Notes: generated by a model from the sequence alone, not told the origin. DNA of 64,000 nucleotides from Pseudomonas japonica (GCF_900188455.1 NZ_FZOL01000010.1:1-64000); one strand, 5' to 3'. Positions 40,606 through 50,607 are shown, counted from the stretch's first letter. Program-made: numbers and translations.

Positions 40606-41256
40606 ATGGCCACATACGAAATCCTGATTGCCGATGACCACCCGCTTTTCCGCAGCGCCCTGCGCCAGGCCGTGACCCTGGGGCTGGGCGCTGACGTGCG
40701 TCTGGTGGAAGCCGCCAGCATCGCCGAGCTGGAGACCCGCCTCACTGAAAAATCCGATTGGGACCTGGTGCTGCTCGATCTGAACATGCCGGGGGCTTAT
40801 GGCTTCTCCGGCCTCGTGCTGCTGCGCGGACAGTACCCGCAGATCCCGGTGGTGATGGTATCGGCCCAGGAAGAGGCGTCTGTCGTCGTCAAGTCGCGGG
40901 AGTTCGGCGCGAGTGGCTTCATTCCCAAGTCGAGTCCGCTGGAAGCAATCCAGGACGCTGTGCGCAAGGTGCTCGACGGTGAAGTCTGGTGGCCGCCCCA
41001 GGCCTTCGAGAAAGTCGATGTCTCCCCTGAAGCCAAGGCTGCCAGCGAAGGCCTGGCCAGCCTCACGCCGCAACAGTTCCGCGTGCTGACCATGGTCTGC
41101 GAAGGCCTGCTGAACAAGCAGATCGCTTATGAGTTGAACGTCTCTGAGGCGACCATCAAGGCGCACGTCACGGCGATCTTCCGCAAGCTCGGTGTGCGTA
41201 CCCGAACCCAGGCCGCGCTGCTCCTGCAACAGCTCGAATCGGTTGGTGCCGGATAA
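40606..41256 (+). CDS. erdR: LuxR-type response regulator ErdR
   Basis: This 216-residue response regulator has an N-terminal receiver domain (phospho-Asp in LVLLDLNMPG, acidic pair in IADDHP, Lys in FIPKSS) and a C-terminal LuxR/NarL helix-turn-helix (LTPQQFRVLTMVCEGLLNKQ, ELNVSEATIKAHVTAIFRKL). Sequence and position before dgkA match P. aeruginosa PA3604/ErdR, which controls ethanol oxidation and acetate metabolism genes. The ATG at 40606 follows AGGATC. No sensor kinase gene is adjacent. Confidence 0.9.
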   Translation: MATYEILIADDHPLFRSALRQAVTLGLGADVRLVEAASIAELETRLTEKSDWDLVLLDLNMPGAYGFSGLVLLRGQYPQIPVVMVSAQEEASVVVKSREFGASGFIPKSSPLEAIQDAVRKVLDGEVWWPPQAFEKVDVSPEAKAASEGLASLTPQQFRVLTMVCEGLLNKQIAYELNVSEATIKAHVTAIFRKLGVRTRTQAALLLQQLESVGAG

Positions 41257-41334
41257 GGCCATTGGCCTTCACGGTTTTTTTACCCGCGGTGCACTAGTCT
41301 GCACCGCTTTCCAGAGTCGAAGTGGCTGCTACCT

Positions 41335-41697
41335 ATGTCACCTTTCAAAGGTCAGACCGGTTTCAAACGTGTTCTCAATGCCGCGGGTTATTCCCTTGAC
41401 GGCCTGCGCGCGGCATTCAATGGCGAAGCGGCGTTTCGCCAGTTGGTACTGCTCAACGTGATCCTGGTTCCGCTGGCGTTCTGGCTGGACGTCAGCCGCG
41501 CCGAGCGGGCGATCCTGATCGCGGTCTGCCTGCTGGGCCTGATCGTCGAACTGCTGAACTCCGCGGTGGAGGCGGCGATCGACCGCATCTCCCTGGATCG
41601 CCATCCGCTGTCGAAGAATGCCAAGGACATGGGCAGCGCCGCGCAGTTCGTGGCGCTGACCATGGTGGCACTGGTCTGGGGCGTGATTCTGCTTTAA
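41335..41697 (+). CDS. dgkA: Diacylglycerol kinase
   Basis: DgkA is a small trimeric inner-membrane kinase that recycles diacylglycerol to phosphatidic acid. The 120-residue protein has the family motif NAAGYSLDGLRAAF near residue 15, three membrane segments and the signature VELLNSAVEAAIDRIS around residue 65. Its stop overlaps the stop of the convergent LysR gene. Confidence 0.96.
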   Translation: MSPFKGQTGFKRVLNAAGYSLDGLRAAFNGEAAFRQLVLLNVILVPLAFWLDVSRAERAILIAVCLLGLIVELLNSAVEAAIDRISLDRHPLSKNAKDMGSAAQFVALTMVALVWGVILL

Positions 41698-42620
41698 GCG
41701 ATGCTGGGCAGGACGATTTCATCGCTGCGCTGCACGCCAGCGGTGAAGGTCCGACACAGTTCGAGGAATTCGCGCATGGCCGAGGTCTGGTATTTCTGCT
41801 TGTGCCAGATGAAGAAGAACTGTCGTGCCAGATCCAGATCCGGCGTCTCCACGGGCACCAGGCTGCCGCGCCGAAAGGCATCGCGCAGCGCCAGGCGGGA
41901 AATGCAGCCGATACCGAGGCCGGATTCCACCGCGCGCTTGATCGCTTCGGTGTGTTCCAGCTCCAGGCGGATATTCAGCTCCGAACGATGGTGACGCATC
42001 GCCTGGTCGAAGGTCAGGCGGGTCCCGGAGCCTTCTTCGCGAAGAATCCACGCCTCGCGGGTCAGTTCCTCCAGGCTGGCCTGGCCACGTTGGGCCAGGC
42101 GATGTTGCGGCGCGCAGAACACCACCAGTTCGTCGGCGACCCAGGGCTGCACTTCCAGATCCGGGTGATTGCAGTCGCCCTCGATTAGACCCAGGTCAAT
42201 TTCGTAGTGAGCGACTTGTTGCACGATATGCGCAGTGTTCTGCACGTGCAGCTTGATCTGGCTTTCCGGGTGGACCTGCATGAAGCTGCCGATCAGCAGG
42301 GTCGCCAGGTAATTGCCGATGGTCAGCGTGGCGCCCACCGCCAGTGAGCCGAAGCCGGACTTGCCGTTGAGCAGGTCCTCGATTTCCTTGGCCTGATCGA
42401 GCAGGGCCACCGCCTGGGGTAGCAACTGATGGCCCAGGGCATTGAGGCTCAGGCGCTTGCCGGCGCGGTCGAACAGTTGGCAGCTGGATTGCCGCTCCAG
42501 CTCGGTGATGGAGGTGCTCGCCGCCGATTGCGACAAGGCCAGCACACTGGCGGCGCGCGACACGCTCTGGTGCTGGGCGACGGCGACGAAGACTTGAAGT
42601 TGACGCAGTGTAAATCGCAT
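41694..42620 (-). CDS. finR: LysR-family regulator FinR
   Basis: This 308-residue LysR regulator has an N-terminal helix-turn-helix (FVAVAQHQSVSRAASVLALS, QSAASTSITELERQ) and an effector domain. It is divergent from fpr, which FinR activates under superoxide and related redox stress in P. putida and P. aeruginosa. Position and orientation support the FinR name. Its 3' end overlaps dgkA by a few bases. Confidence 0.9.
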   Translation of the reverse strand: MRFTLRQLQVFVAVAQHQSVSRAASVLALSQSAASTSITELERQSSCQLFDRAGKRLSLNALGHQLLPQAVALLDQAKEIEDLLNGKSGFGSLAVGATLTIGNYLATLLIGSFMQVHPESQIKLHVQNTAHIVQQVAHYEIDLGLIEGDCNHPDLEVQPWVADELVVFCAPQHRLAQRGQASLEELTREAWILREEGSGTRLTFDQAMRHHRSELNIRLELEHTEAIKRAVESGLGIGCISRLALRDAFRRGSLVPVETPDLDLARQFFFIWHKQKYQTSAMREFLELCRTFTAGVQRSDEIVLPSIA

Positions 42621-42635
42621 ATCTATATAACCGAT

Positions 42636-42647
42636 AAGACATATCTT
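42636..42647. promoter_or_regulatory. Candidate FinR dyad in the finR-fpr gap
   Basis: AAGACATATCTT is an imperfect 12-bp dyad in the AT-rich 120-bp gap between divergent finR and fpr. A LysR site is expected here, but this exact choice is a guess. Confidence 0.35.
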
Positions 42648-42740
42648 GATAATTCATTTAACAGATATTGTCCTCCGCATTAAACTACCGCGCAATCGCG
42701 CTCTCGGTTAGCGCTGCGTTTTTCTCAGGAGCCTCCTTAC

Positions 42741-43520
42741 ATGAGCAACATGAACCACGAACGTGTCCTCAGTGTGCATCACTGGAACGACACCCTGTTC
42801 AGCTTCAAGTGCACCCGCGACCCGGGCCTGCGCTTCGAGAACGGTCAGTTCGTGATGATCGGCCTGCAACAGCCCAACGGCCGCCCGCTCATGCGTGCTT
42901 ATTCCATCGCCAGCCCGAACTGGGAAGAGCATCTGGAGTTCTTCAGCATCAAGGTGCCGGACGGTCCGCTGACCTCCCAGCTGCAGCACCTGAAGGAAGG
43001 CGACGAGATCATCATCAGCAAGAAGCCTACCGGCACCCTGGTCCTCGACGATCTGAACCCGGGCAAGCATCTGTACCTGCTCAGCACTGGTACCGGCCTG
43101 GCTCCGTTCATGAGCGTCATCCAGGATCCGGAAACCTATGAGCGTTTCGAGAAAGTGATTCTGGTCCACGGCGTTCGCTACGTGAACGAAGTTGCCTACC
43201 GCGAATTCATCACCGAGCACCTGCCGCAGAACGAATTCTTCGGCGAAGCGCTGCGTGACAAGCTGATCTACTACCCGACCGTGACCCGCGAGCCGTTCGA
43301 GAACCAGGGCCGTCTGACCGACCTGATGCGCAGCGGCAAGCTGTTCAGCGACATCGGCCTGCCACCGATCAACCCGCAGGACGACCGCGCCATGATCTGC
43401 GGCAGCCCGAGCATGCTGGACGAAACCAGCGAAGTGCTGGACAGCTTCGGCCTGAAGATCTCGGCACGCATGCGTGAGCCGGGTGATTACCTGATCGAGC
43501 GCGCTTTCGTCGAGAAGTAA
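42741..43520 (+). CDS. fpr: Ferredoxin/flavodoxin-NADP reductase
   Basis: Fpr moves electrons between NADPH and ferredoxin or flavodoxin for oxidative-stress defence and iron-sulfur repair. The 259-residue flavoenzyme shows the FAD-binding motif RAYSIASPNWEE and the NADPH-binding stretch LYLLSTGTGLAPFMSVI and MICGSPSMLDE, ending VEK. GGAG lies upstream of the ATG. It is divergent from its regulator gene and ends at a strong terminator. Confidence 0.96.
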   Translation: MSNMNHERVLSVHHWNDTLFSFKCTRDPGLRFENGQFVMIGLQQPNGRPLMRAYSIASPNWEEHLEFFSIKVPDGPLTSQLQHLKEGDEIIISKKPTGTLVLDDLNPGKHLYLLSTGTGLAPFMSVIQDPETYERFEKVILVHGVRYVNEVAYREFITEHLPQNEFFGEALRDKLIYYPTVTREPFENQGRLTDLMRSGKLFSDIGLPPINPQDDRAMICGSPSMLDETSEVLDSFGLKISARMREPGDYLIERAFVEK

Positions 43521-43535
43521 GTTTCGGCGAAGCAC

Positions 43536-43567
43536 AAAAAACGCAGACCTTGGTCTGCGTTTTTTTA
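43536..43567 (+). terminator. Intrinsic terminator after fpr
   Basis: ACGCAGACC / GGTCTGCGT form a nine-base-pair stem with a tight loop, flanked by AAAAAA and TTTTTTT. Confidence 0.92.
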
Positions 43568-43602
43568 TGCCTGAAATTCAAAAAGTTGTTCTGGCTCGGA
43601 CG

Positions 43603-43715
43603 CTGTAGGAGCTGGCTTGCCTGCGAAAGGAGCGCGCAGCGCTCCCAAAAACTCTGGGTCTTCACCATTTTGGGACCGCTGCGCGCTCCTTTCGCAGGCA
43701 AGCCAGCTCCTACAG
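43603..43715. repeat. Long REP-type inverted repeat
   Basis: Arms of 39 bp at 43603-43641 and 43677-43715 are perfect inverted repeats, and the match continues imperfectly inward (CTCCCAAAA / TTTTGGGAC). The core GTAGGAGCTGGCTTGCCTGC is a different Pseudomonas REP class from that at 4870. It lies between fpr and trmO, which converge. Confidence 0.92.
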
Positions 43716-44408
43716 TTACTCAGCCACTACTTCCAGCACCCGGATCCGCTCGGGGGTCGGGTAGTGCCAGCGCACCTGGACATCCCAGAACTTCACCCCA
43801 TACACCCGCTCCGGTGGCGGCACCTGATAGGCCGGGCGCGGGTCCTGGGCCAGGCACTGCTCGATCAGTTCCACCAGCGGCTCGCCCAGGCGCAGCGCAT
43901 GCTCATGGGCCTGGGGCAGGGCGCTTTCGCCCCATTCCACGGCGATCGACTCAGGCGGCGCACTGGCCATCTGGTTGCTGGCCTCGGCGATGCTGTCGGC
44001 ATACGGCACGTAAGGCTTGATATCCAGCACCGGTGTTCCGTCCAGCAGGTCGATGCCCGACAGCAGCAGGCGCCCCGGTTCGACCTTCTCCAGACGCACG
44101 ACGGACTGGCCGATGCCGTTCGGCCGGTGGGTCGCCCGGGTGGCGAACACCCCTACCGAGGCATTGCCGCCCAGGCGCGGTGGGCGCACCTTGAGGCGCG
44201 GCTTGTCTTCCAGTGCCTGGTGGAACAGAAACAGCAGCCAGACGTGGCTGCTCTGCTCCAGTCCGGCCACCGCCTCGCCCGTGTCGAACGGCGGGACCAG
44301 TTCCAGAACGCCGCGCGCCGCCGGTGCCAGTTGCGGCTGCCGCGGGATGGCGAACTTCTCCTTGAAGCAGGAGCGGACGAAACCGACCGGCGAGACGCTG
44401 TGCTCCAT
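43716..44408 (-). CDS. trmO: tRNA (N6-threonylcarbamoyladenosine-37) methyltransferase TrmO
   Basis: TrmO methylates t6A37 to m6t6A37 in tRNA-Thr using SAM. The 230-residue protein has the TsaA/UPF0066 pattern: PVGFVRSCFKEKFAIPRQPQ near the start, LEQSSHVWLLFLFH and GVFATRATHRPNGIGQSVV in the middle. The ATG at 44408 gives the standard N-terminus. It follows the DUF1456 gene in the same direction with a 5-bp gap. Confidence 0.92.
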   Translation of the reverse strand: MEHSVSPVGFVRSCFKEKFAIPRQPQLAPAARGVLELVPPFDTGEAVAGLEQSSHVWLLFLFHQALEDKPRLKVRPPRLGGNASVGVFATRATHRPNGIGQSVVRLEKVEPGRLLLSGIDLLDGTPVLDIKPYVPYADSIAEASNQMASAPPESIAVEWGESALPQAHEHALRLGEPLVELIEQCLAQDPRPAYQVPPPERVYGVKFWDVQVRWHYPTPERIRVLEVVAE

Positions 44409-44413
44409 CCGGC

Positions 44414-44875
44414 TCAGCCCCGGATACGCAGGGTCAGCCCCTTGAGGAAGTTGCGCAGCAACTGGTCGCCGCACGGGCGGTAGTTGTGGTGGTCGGCCTT
44501 GCGGAACAGGGCGCTCAGTTCCGGCTTGGACACCGGGAAATTGGCGGCCTTGAGCACGGCATGCAGGTCGTCTTCCTTCAGTTCGAAGGCGACTCGCAGT
44601 TTCTTCAGGATGATGTTGTTGCTTACCGGCAGTTCGATCGGCAGCGGCGGACGGCTCTCGTCGCGGCCACGGCGGAAGATCACCAGGCCATCGAGGAAGT
44701 GCGCCATGACCTCGTCCGGGCAATGGCGGAAGCCCGCGTCATCATCCTTCTTCAGGTAGCTGGCCATGTCCGCGTCATTGACGCTGAAGCCGTTGGCACG
44801 AGTGATCTGGGCCATCTTGGTGTCGGAAATGTCCAGCATGTAGCGCACGCTGCGCAGTACGTCGTTGTGAATCAT
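44414..44875 (-). CDS. DUF1456 (YehS-like) protein
   Basis: This 153-residue protein contains two similar DUF1456 repeats. Each has the pattern of an initial helix (VLRSVRYMLDISDTKMAQI; LKKLRVAFELKEDDLHAVLK) followed by an xxxASYLKKDDDxGFRHCPDE- or LFRKADHHNYRPCGDQ-type ending. Function is unknown. Between a tRNA methyltransferase and an S4-domain protein, a link to RNA or translation is possible but not shown. Confidence 0.88.
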   Translation of the reverse strand: MIHNDVLRSVRYMLDISDTKMAQITRANGFSVNDADMASYLKKDDDAGFRHCPDEVMAHFLDGLVIFRRGRDESRPPLPIELPVSNNIILKKLRVAFELKEDDLHAVLKAANFPVSKPELSALFRKADHHNYRPCGDQLLRNFLKGLTLRIRG

Positions 44876-44916
44876 CAAGATTGTCCTGATCGGGAGCCTC
44901 GCCAGCACGGCGCGGC

Positions 44917-45627
44917 TCAGAATTTTTCTTTGCTTTCCAGGTAGCGCCACTGGCCGGCTGGCAGTTTGCTCATGGCAACACCGCCGAGGCGGATGCGGCG
45001 CATGCTGACCACTTCGAGGCCGACGCTGCGGCACAGCAGCTCGATCAGCCCCGCCGGAGGATTCTTCAGCACCAGGCGCAGGCGGGTTTCGTTCTGCCAA
45101 CTGGCCTTGACCTTCGGCAGTTCGTGGCCTTTCCAGGTGAAGCCGCGGTTGAGTCGCTCGAGGCCAGTACCGATGATCTCCCCGCGGACTTCGACCACGT
45201 ACTCCTGTTCGAGCTTCTGGATATCCGCGTTGATCTTGCGCACGGTGCGCCAATCCTGGCTGAACACCTGCAAGCCGCTGGCGCCGGCCTGCAGTTCGGC
45301 CAGGCAGGTCAGGCGGGCGAAGTGTCCGCGCAGCACGCGCCGGCCCTCGGCGTGGGCTGCCGAGAGGTTGTCGGCGTGCATGCCGAGACGGCCGCTCTCG
45401 GCGGTCTGGCCGGCCTCCTGGTGCAGCAGCAGGGTGACGGGGTCCAGCGGTTCGGTCTTGGCGCCAGGGAGCAGGGCGACGGTCTGCTGGCCGACTGGAA
45501 ACTGTGGTTCATCGACGACCTGGCCGTCCACCGTGACCCAGCCTCCGCTGATATACAGTTCGGCCTCGCGGCGGGAACAGCCGAGCTGGGCGACAAGGCA
45601 TTTGGACAGGCGGGTGGTTTCGGACAT
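44917..45627 (-). CDS. RluF-like S4-domain protein lacking catalytic Asp
   Basis: The 236-residue protein has an N-terminal S4 RNA-binding domain (RLSKCLVAQLGCSRREAELY, GGWVTVDGQVVDEP) and a pseudouridine-synthase-like domain ending in KVKASWQNETRLRLVL and VSMRRIRLGGVAMSKLPAG. Where active RsuA/RluF enzymes have RLDxDTSGL, this protein has ELQAGASGL, so the catalytic Asp is Gln. It may bind rRNA without modifying it, or use another residue. From memory, other Pseudomonas homologues share the change. Confidence 0.8.
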   Translation of the reverse strand: MSETTRLSKCLVAQLGCSRREAELYISGGWVTVDGQVVDEPQFPVGQQTVALLPGAKTEPLDPVTLLLHQEAGQTAESGRLGMHADNLSAAHAEGRRVLRGHFARLTCLAELQAGASGLQVFSQDWRTVRKINADIQKLEQEYVVEVRGEIIGTGLERLNRGFTWKGHELPKVKASWQNETRLRLVLKNPPAGLIELLCRSVGLEVVSMRRIRLGGVAMSKLPAGQWRYLESKEKF

Positions 45628-45713
45628 GACAGGGCCGTGGTGCAGGGAAAGGCGTCCATTGTAACCGCCGAGGCGGGCTCGGGTCCGGCTACATTTCGCG
45701 CGGGGATAAAAAC

Positions 45714-45742
45714 AAAGCCCCGCCAGAGGGCGGGGCTGTTCA
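45714..45742 (-). terminator. Terminator after rimO
   Basis: On the minus strand, AGCCCCGCC-CTCT-GGCGGGGCT is followed by TTGTTTTT, just after the rimO stop. Confidence 0.85.
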
Positions 45743-45754
45743 GCGCGACCGATC

Positions 45755-47092
45755 TCAGATCGGTTCGGCCCAGAGGTCGTACTCGTCGGCATCCACCACC
45801 CGGCAGCGCACCTTGTCGCCCGGCTTGTAGCCGTGGTCGCCGTCGATGAACACGTTGCCGTCGATTTCCGGTGCGTCGAAGAAGCTGCGGCCAACCGAGC
45901 CCTGTTCTTCGACTTCGTCGATCAGCACTTCGATTTCGCGACCGATGCGCAGTTGCAGGCGGGCGCTGCTGATGGCCTGTTGATGGGCCATGAAACGATC
46001 CCAGCGATCCTGCTTGATCTCGTCCGGGACTTCTTCCAGGCCCAGGTCATTGGCCGGTGCGCCTTCGACCGGCGAGTACTGGAAGCAGCCGACGCGGTCC
46101 AGCTGGGCTTCGCTGAGCCAGTCCAGCAGGTACTGGAAGTCTTCCTCGGTTTCGCCAGGGAAGCCGACGATGAAGGTCGAACGGATGATCAGGTCCGGGC
46201 ACTGCTCGCGCCATTTCTTGATGCGCGCCAGGGTCTTGTCTTCGAAGGCCGGGCGCTTCATCGACTTCAGCACTTTCGGGCTGGCGTGCTGGAACGGGAT
46301 GTCCAGGTACGGCAGGATCTTGCCCGCGGCCATCAGCGGAATCACGTCGTCCACGTTCGGGTACGGGTAGACATAGTGCAGGCGAACCCAGGCGCCGAGG
46401 CTGCTCAGGGCTTCGCACAGCTCCAGCATGCGCGTCTTGACCGGGCGGCCGTTCCAGAAGTCGGTCTTGTACTTGACGTCGACACCGTAGGCGCTGGTGT
46501 CCTGGGAAATCACCAGGATCTCCTTGACGCCGGCCTTGACCAGGCGCTCGGCCTCGCTCAGCACTTCGCCGACCGGGCGGCTGACCAGCTTGCCGCGCAT
46601 CGACGGGATGATGCAGAAGCTGCAGCTGTGGTTGCAGCCTTCGGAAATCTTCAGGTAGGCGTAGTGGCGCGGGGTCAGCTTGACGCCCTGTGGCGGTACC
46701 AGGTCGATCAGCGGGTTGTGGTCCTGACGCGGTGGCACCACTTCGTGCACGGCGTTGACCACCTGCTCGTACTGCTGCGGGCCGGTGACGGCCAGCACGC
46801 TCGGGTGCACGTCGCGGATATTGCCTTCTTCGACGCCCATGCAGCCGGTGACGATGACCTTGCCGTTTTCCTTGATGGCTTCGCCGATCACTTCCAGGGA
46901 TTCGGCCTTGGCCGAGTCGATGAAGCCACAGGTGTTGACCACCACCACATCAGCGTCCTGATAGGTGGGCACGACTTCATAACCTTCCATGCGCAGCTGG
47001 GTGAGGATGCGTTCGGAGTCAACCAGAGCCTTCGGGCATCCGAGCGAGACGAATCCTACCTTTGGCGTGGTGGGGGTTGCGGTGGTGGACAT
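45755..47092 (-). CDS. rimO: Ribosomal protein S12 methylthiotransferase RimO
   Basis: RimO is a radical-SAM enzyme that methylthiolates Asp88 of ribosomal protein S12. The 445-residue protein has the N-terminal UPF0004 domain with cluster-binding cysteines ([27 protein letters not shown]), the radical-SAM CxxxCxxC ([14 protein letters not shown]), and a C-terminal TRAM domain. It is divergent from kup and ends at a strong hairpin. Confidence 0.97.
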   Translation of the reverse strand: MSTTATPTTPKVGFVSLGCPKALVDSERILTQLRMEGYEVVPTYQDADVVVVNTCGFIDSAKAESLEVIGEAIKENGKVIVTGCMGVEEGNIRDVHPSVLAVTGPQQYEQVVNAVHEVVPPRQDHNPLIDLVPPQGVKLTPRHYAYLKISEGCNHSCSFCIIPSMRGKLVSRPVGEVLSEAERLVKAGVKEILVISQDTSAYGVDVKYKTDFWNGRPVKTRMLELCEALSSLGAWVRLHYVYPYPNVDDVIPLMAAGKILPYLDIPFQHASPKVLKSMKRPAFEDKTLARIKKWREQCPDLIIRSTFIVGFPGETEEDFQYLLDWLSEAQLDRVGCFQYSPVEGAPANDLGLEEVPDEIKQDRWDRFMAHQQAISSARLQLRIGREIEVLIDEVEEQGSVGRSFFDAPEIDGNVFIDGDHGYKPGDKVRCRVVDADEYDLWAEPI

Positions 47093-47360
47093 GGCTAACC
47101 TCGGTGTAGAGGGGTTGCCGTGTGCATGACGAAAGGCAACCCTGCTGGGCGCTTCCAGGCGCCTCTGATCAAAAAGTGCGCAATTCTAGCGAGCGTTCGT
47201 CTGCTTGACCAGCAGAAAAACGACGAACGCTGCGCTATGCTTCGCGGCGTTGCGCCCCGATCATTTTCAGACAGGCGCGACAGGGTTCTGCCGACGACAA
47301 AAATCATAGCGTCTGGCACGAAATTCACCGGTTTCCGGTTCTCGTTCGTGGGAGTGGTTG

Positions 47361-49259
47361 ATGGGTCAGGCAAGCAGTGAAGCCTCGGCGGGGCAGGGGG
47401 CGACGCGGTCGTTGGGCCTGCTGGTGGCAGCTGTCGGGGTGGTGTACGGCGATATCGGCACCAGTCCCTTGTATACCCTGAAGGAAGTCTTTACCGGCGG
47501 TTATGGGGTGCCGGTCAACCATGATGGTGTGTTGGGCATTCTCTCGTTGATCGCCTGGTCCTTGATCTGGGTGGTGTCGTTCAAGTACGTGACCTTCATT
47601 CTGCGCGCCGACAACCAGGGCGAGGGTGGGGTCATGGCGCTGACCGCGCTGGCCACGCGCGCGGCGGCGTCGCGGCCGAGGCTCAAGGCGATGATGGTGG
47701 TCTGTGGTCTGATCGGCGCGGCGCTGTTCTACGGCGACAGCATGATCACCCCGGCGGTCTCGGTACTGTCGGCGGTGGAGGGGATGGAGCTGGCCTTCGA
47801 CGGTATCGATCACTGGGTGGTGCCGATTGCCCTGATCGTGCTGGTCGCGCTGTTCCTGGTACAGAAGCACGGCACGGCGAAGATCGGCATTCTCTTCGGG
47901 CCGGTGATGGTCACCTGGTTCGTGGTGCTGGGGCTGCTGGGGCTGCATGGCATCTCGCAGAGCCCCGAAGTGCTCAAGGCTTTCAACCCGGTCTGGGCGG
48001 TGCGCTTCTTCATCGTGCATCCGGGCATGGGCGTGGCGATCCTCGGTGCCGTGGTGCTGGCGTTGACCGGTGCCGAGGCGCTGTACGCCGATATGGGCCA
48101 TTTCGGTCGCAAGCCGATCGCCCGTGCCTGGTTCGCCCTGGTGCTGCCGGCGCTGGTACTCAACTACTTCGGTCAGGGCGCCTTGCTCCTGCAGAACCCG
48201 GACGCGGCACGCAACCCGTTCTATCTGCTGGCGCCGGGGTGGGCGCTGCTGCCGCTGATCGCCCTGGCCACCCTGGCCACGGTGATCGCTTCCCAGGCGG
48301 TGATTTCCGGGGCCTTTTCCCTGACCCGCCAGGCCATCCAGCTCGGCTATATCCCGCGCATGCAGATCCAGCACACCTCCAGTGACGAGCAGGGGCAGAT
48401 CTATATCGGCGCGGTGAACTGGTCGCTGATGGTGGCGGTGGTGCTGCTGGTGATCGGTTTCGAATCCTCCGGTGCCCTGGCCGCGGCCTACGGCGTGGCG
48501 GTGACCGGCACCATGCTGATGACCACGCTGCTGGTGGCCACGGTGATGCTGCTGCTGTGGAAATGGCCACCGCTGCTGGCGGTACCGATCCTGCTCGGGT
48601 TCCTGATGGTGGACGGCCTGTTCTTCGCCGCCAACCTGCCCAAGGTGCTGCAGGGCGGGGCCTTCCCGGTCCTGGCGGGTGCTGTCCTGCTGGTGCTGAT
48701 GAGCACCTGGAAGCGCGGCAAGCAGATCCTCGTGGACCGCATCGACGAAGGTGCGCTGCCGTTGCCGGTGTTCATCGGCAGCATTCGCGTGCAGCCGCCG
48801 CACCGGGTCGAGGGTACCGCGATCTTCCTCACCGCACGGCCCGATGCGGTGCCGCACGCGCTGTTGCACAACCTGCTGCATAACCAGGTCCTGCACAGCC
48901 AGGTGGTGCTGCTGACCGTGGTCAGCGAGGATCGCCCGAGGGTGCCGGAGCACGAGCGCTTCGAAGTGGAGGCCTATGGTGATGGCTTCTTCCGTGTGCT
49001 CCTGCATTTCGGCTTCATGGATGAGCCGGACGTGCCGGCGGCGTTGCGCCTGTGTCATCTGGACGAGCTGGATTTCAGCCCGATGCGCACGACCTATTTC
49101 CTCAGTCGGGAGACGGTGATTGCGTCACGGCTGGAAGGGATGTCGCGCTGGCGGGGGAATCTGTTCGCCTTCCTGCTGAAGAATGCCAACGGCAACCTGC
49201 GGTTCTTCAATCTGCCGTTGAATCGGGTGATCGAGCTGGGGACCCAGGTCGAGATCTAG
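47361..49259 (+). CDS. kup: Low-affinity potassium transporter Kup
   Basis: Kup takes up K+ with protons. The 632-residue membrane protein has about 12 hydrophobic segments in the first 440 residues, starting [21 protein letters not shown] (a family signature), and a soluble C-terminal domain ([20 protein letters not shown]). The ATG at 47361 has GGAG six bases upstream, so the adjacent TTG is rejected. It stands alone with its own promoter region upstream. Confidence 0.97.
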   Translation: MGQASSEASAGQGATRSLGLLVAAVGVVYGDIGTSPLYTLKEVFTGGYGVPVNHDGVLGILSLIAWSLIWVVSFKYVTFILRADNQGEGGVMALTALATRAAASRPRLKAMMVVCGLIGAALFYGDSMITPAVSVLSAVEGMELAFDGIDHWVVPIALIVLVALFLVQKHGTAKIGILFGPVMVTWFVVLGLLGLHGISQSPEVLKAFNPVWAVRFFIVHPGMGVAILGAVVLALTGAEALYADMGHFGRKPIARAWFALVLPALVLNYFGQGALLLQNPDAARNPFYLLAPGWALLPLIALATLATVIASQAVISGAFSLTRQAIQLGYIPRMQIQHTSSDEQGQIYIGAVNWSLMVAVVLLVIGFESSGALAAAYGVAVTGTMLMTTLLVATVMLLLWKWPPLLAVPILLGFLMVDGLFFAANLPKVLQGGAFPVLAGAVLLVLMSTWKRGKQILVDRIDEGALPLPVFIGSIRVQPPHRVEGTAIFLTARPDAVPHALLHNLLHNQVLHSQVVLLTVVSEDRPRVPEHERFEVEAYGDGFFRVLLHFGFMDEPDVPAALRLCHLDELDFSPMRTTYFLSRETVIASRLEGMSRWRGNLFAFLLKNANGNLRFFNLPLNRVIELGTQVEI

Positions 49260-49268
49260 GTTGCTGCC

Positions 49269-49302
49269 GAGGGCCTCATCGCTTGCCAGCGATAGGGCCC
49301 TC
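49269..49302. terminator. Hairpin between convergent kup and virJ genes
   Basis: GAGGGCC and GGCCCTC flank an inner ATCGC/GCGAT pairing. A T-tract is weak, so its strength as a terminator is uncertain. Confidence 0.6.
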
Positions 49303-49311
49303 AGGCCAACT

Positions 49312-50607
49312 TCAGTTCTGTTCCGCGACGCTGTTCTTGCCCTGGCGGCTCTCGATCTCGCTGATCAGCTTGCGCGCCAGCGCCGGATAGTTCTCGTCGA
49401 AGTGGTGCCCGCCCGGCAGCTTGAGCTTCTCGCCCACCGCGGTGGTGTCGGTGCAGCCGCTTTCGTCGGTCTCTTCCACGCCGTACACGCAAAGCACCTT
49501 GGCTGCCGGCATCCGGGCCATTTCCGGACCGGTCGGTGCCTCCTTGCCCTCTTGGCCCAGCCAGCCTTCCACCTCGATCTCGAAGCTGCCGCTGCGGGCG
49601 AACGCCAGCAGGATCACCGCATCGATGCGTTTCTGGTCTTCTTCCGGCAGGCGGTTGTAGATCGCCGGCAGGACATCGGCACCGAACGAATAGCCGGTCA
49701 GCACGAAGCGTTTGGTGCCCCATTTCTGCCGGTAGTGCTGCATCAGCTCGGACAGGTCGACGGCGCTCTGTTCCGGGGTCTTGTGCTGCCAGTAGTAGCG
49801 CAGGGTATCGATGCCGACCACCGGATAGCCGAGCTTGGCCATCTCCCCGGCGACGTCGCGGTCGAGGTCGCGCCAGCCGCCATCGCCGGAGAGGAACAGG
49901 GTGACCGTGTCGGTGGTCTGGCCTGCGGGAACTTCCACTACCGGAATGCTCATGGCATTGCCGTCCTGGCCTACCAGGGCGTGGGTCAGTTGGGCCTTGA
50001 GCACCTGCGGCAGATGGATGTCGTAGTCGGCGATGCTGGTTTCGGCATTGGCCTGGTCGCGCACGAAGGCGGCGCTGGCGTCATCCGGGTTGTCGTTCCA
50101 GGCCACGTTCCAGTGGCCGTGCGCTGCCGATTTGGCCGCGGCGATGGAGCAGCCCGGGCGCTCCAGGGTGAAGTCCACGGAGATGGCCTGGGCCTTGTCG
50201 TCCTTCTGTGCCGCCAGCCAGTCCCAGGCCAGGTTGGCGCCGGGGCCGATACCGGCGACCAGCGTTGGCGCGCCCGCGAGCTGTTGCGTGGCCAGTTGCA
50301 CGGCCTGCTGTTGCAGGGCGCAGTCGCTGGGTGGCAGCGCCACCTGGACCAGTTGCGCAGCGCCGCTCTGGCTCAGGTCCAGCAGTTGCTTGTCGCTCAG
50401 CAGTTGTTCCTGCGGTGAGGCAATGACCACCCGGGCTCTGGCCTGGCTGCCGGGGGTGGTGCGGGTCAGGCTGCTGCCATCGCTGAGCGTGATGTGCTCC
50501 AGGTGGGCTGCGGGCGCGGGACGGGTCCATGCCCAGAAACCAACAGCGGCTGCCAGCAGTGCCACGATCAGCGTGCCGAGCAGGTAGTACCAGTAACGTC
50601 GAATCAT
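49312..50607 (-). CDS. VirJ/AcvB-like aminoacyl-phosphatidylglycerol hydrolase
   Basis: This 431-residue protein has an N-terminal membrane anchor (WYYLLGTLIVALLAAAVGFW) and two alpha/beta-hydrolase-like halves; the second has the nucleophile elbow LTGYSFGADVLPA and GGHHFDENY with a likely catalytic His. It starts inside the mprF stop (ATGA-type overlap). In P. aeruginosa the same neighbour (PA0919) hydrolyses alanyl-phosphatidylglycerol made by MprF, so the two are likely an antagonistic lipid-editing pair in the periplasm. Confidence 0.85.
   Translation of the reverse strand: MIRRYWYYLLGTLIVALLAAAVGFWAWTRPAPAAHLEHITLSDGSSLTRTTPGSQARARVVIASPQEQLLSDKQLLDLSQSGAAQLVQVALPPSDCALQQQAVQLATQQLAGAPTLVAGIGPGANLAWDWLAAQKDDKAQAISVDFTLERPGCSIAAAKSAAHGHWNVAWNDNPDDASAAFVRDQANAETSIADYDIHLPQVLKAQLTHALVGQDGNAMSIPVVEVPAGQTTDTVTLFLSGDGGWRDLDRDVAGEMAKLGYPVVGIDTLRYYWQHKTPEQSAVDLSELMQHYRQKWGTKRFVLTGYSFGADVLPAIYNRLPEEDQKRIDAVILLAFARSGSFEIEVEGWLGQEGKEAPTGPEMARMPAAKVLCVYGVEETDESGCTDTTAVGEKLKLPGGHHFDENYPALARKLISEIESRQGKNSVAEQN

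Noticed and set aside
47325..49058. Long minus-strand open frame opposite kup
   Set aside because: High-GC codon-position shadow: Gln/His/Arg-rich translation, no family motifs, and kup is certain on the other strand.
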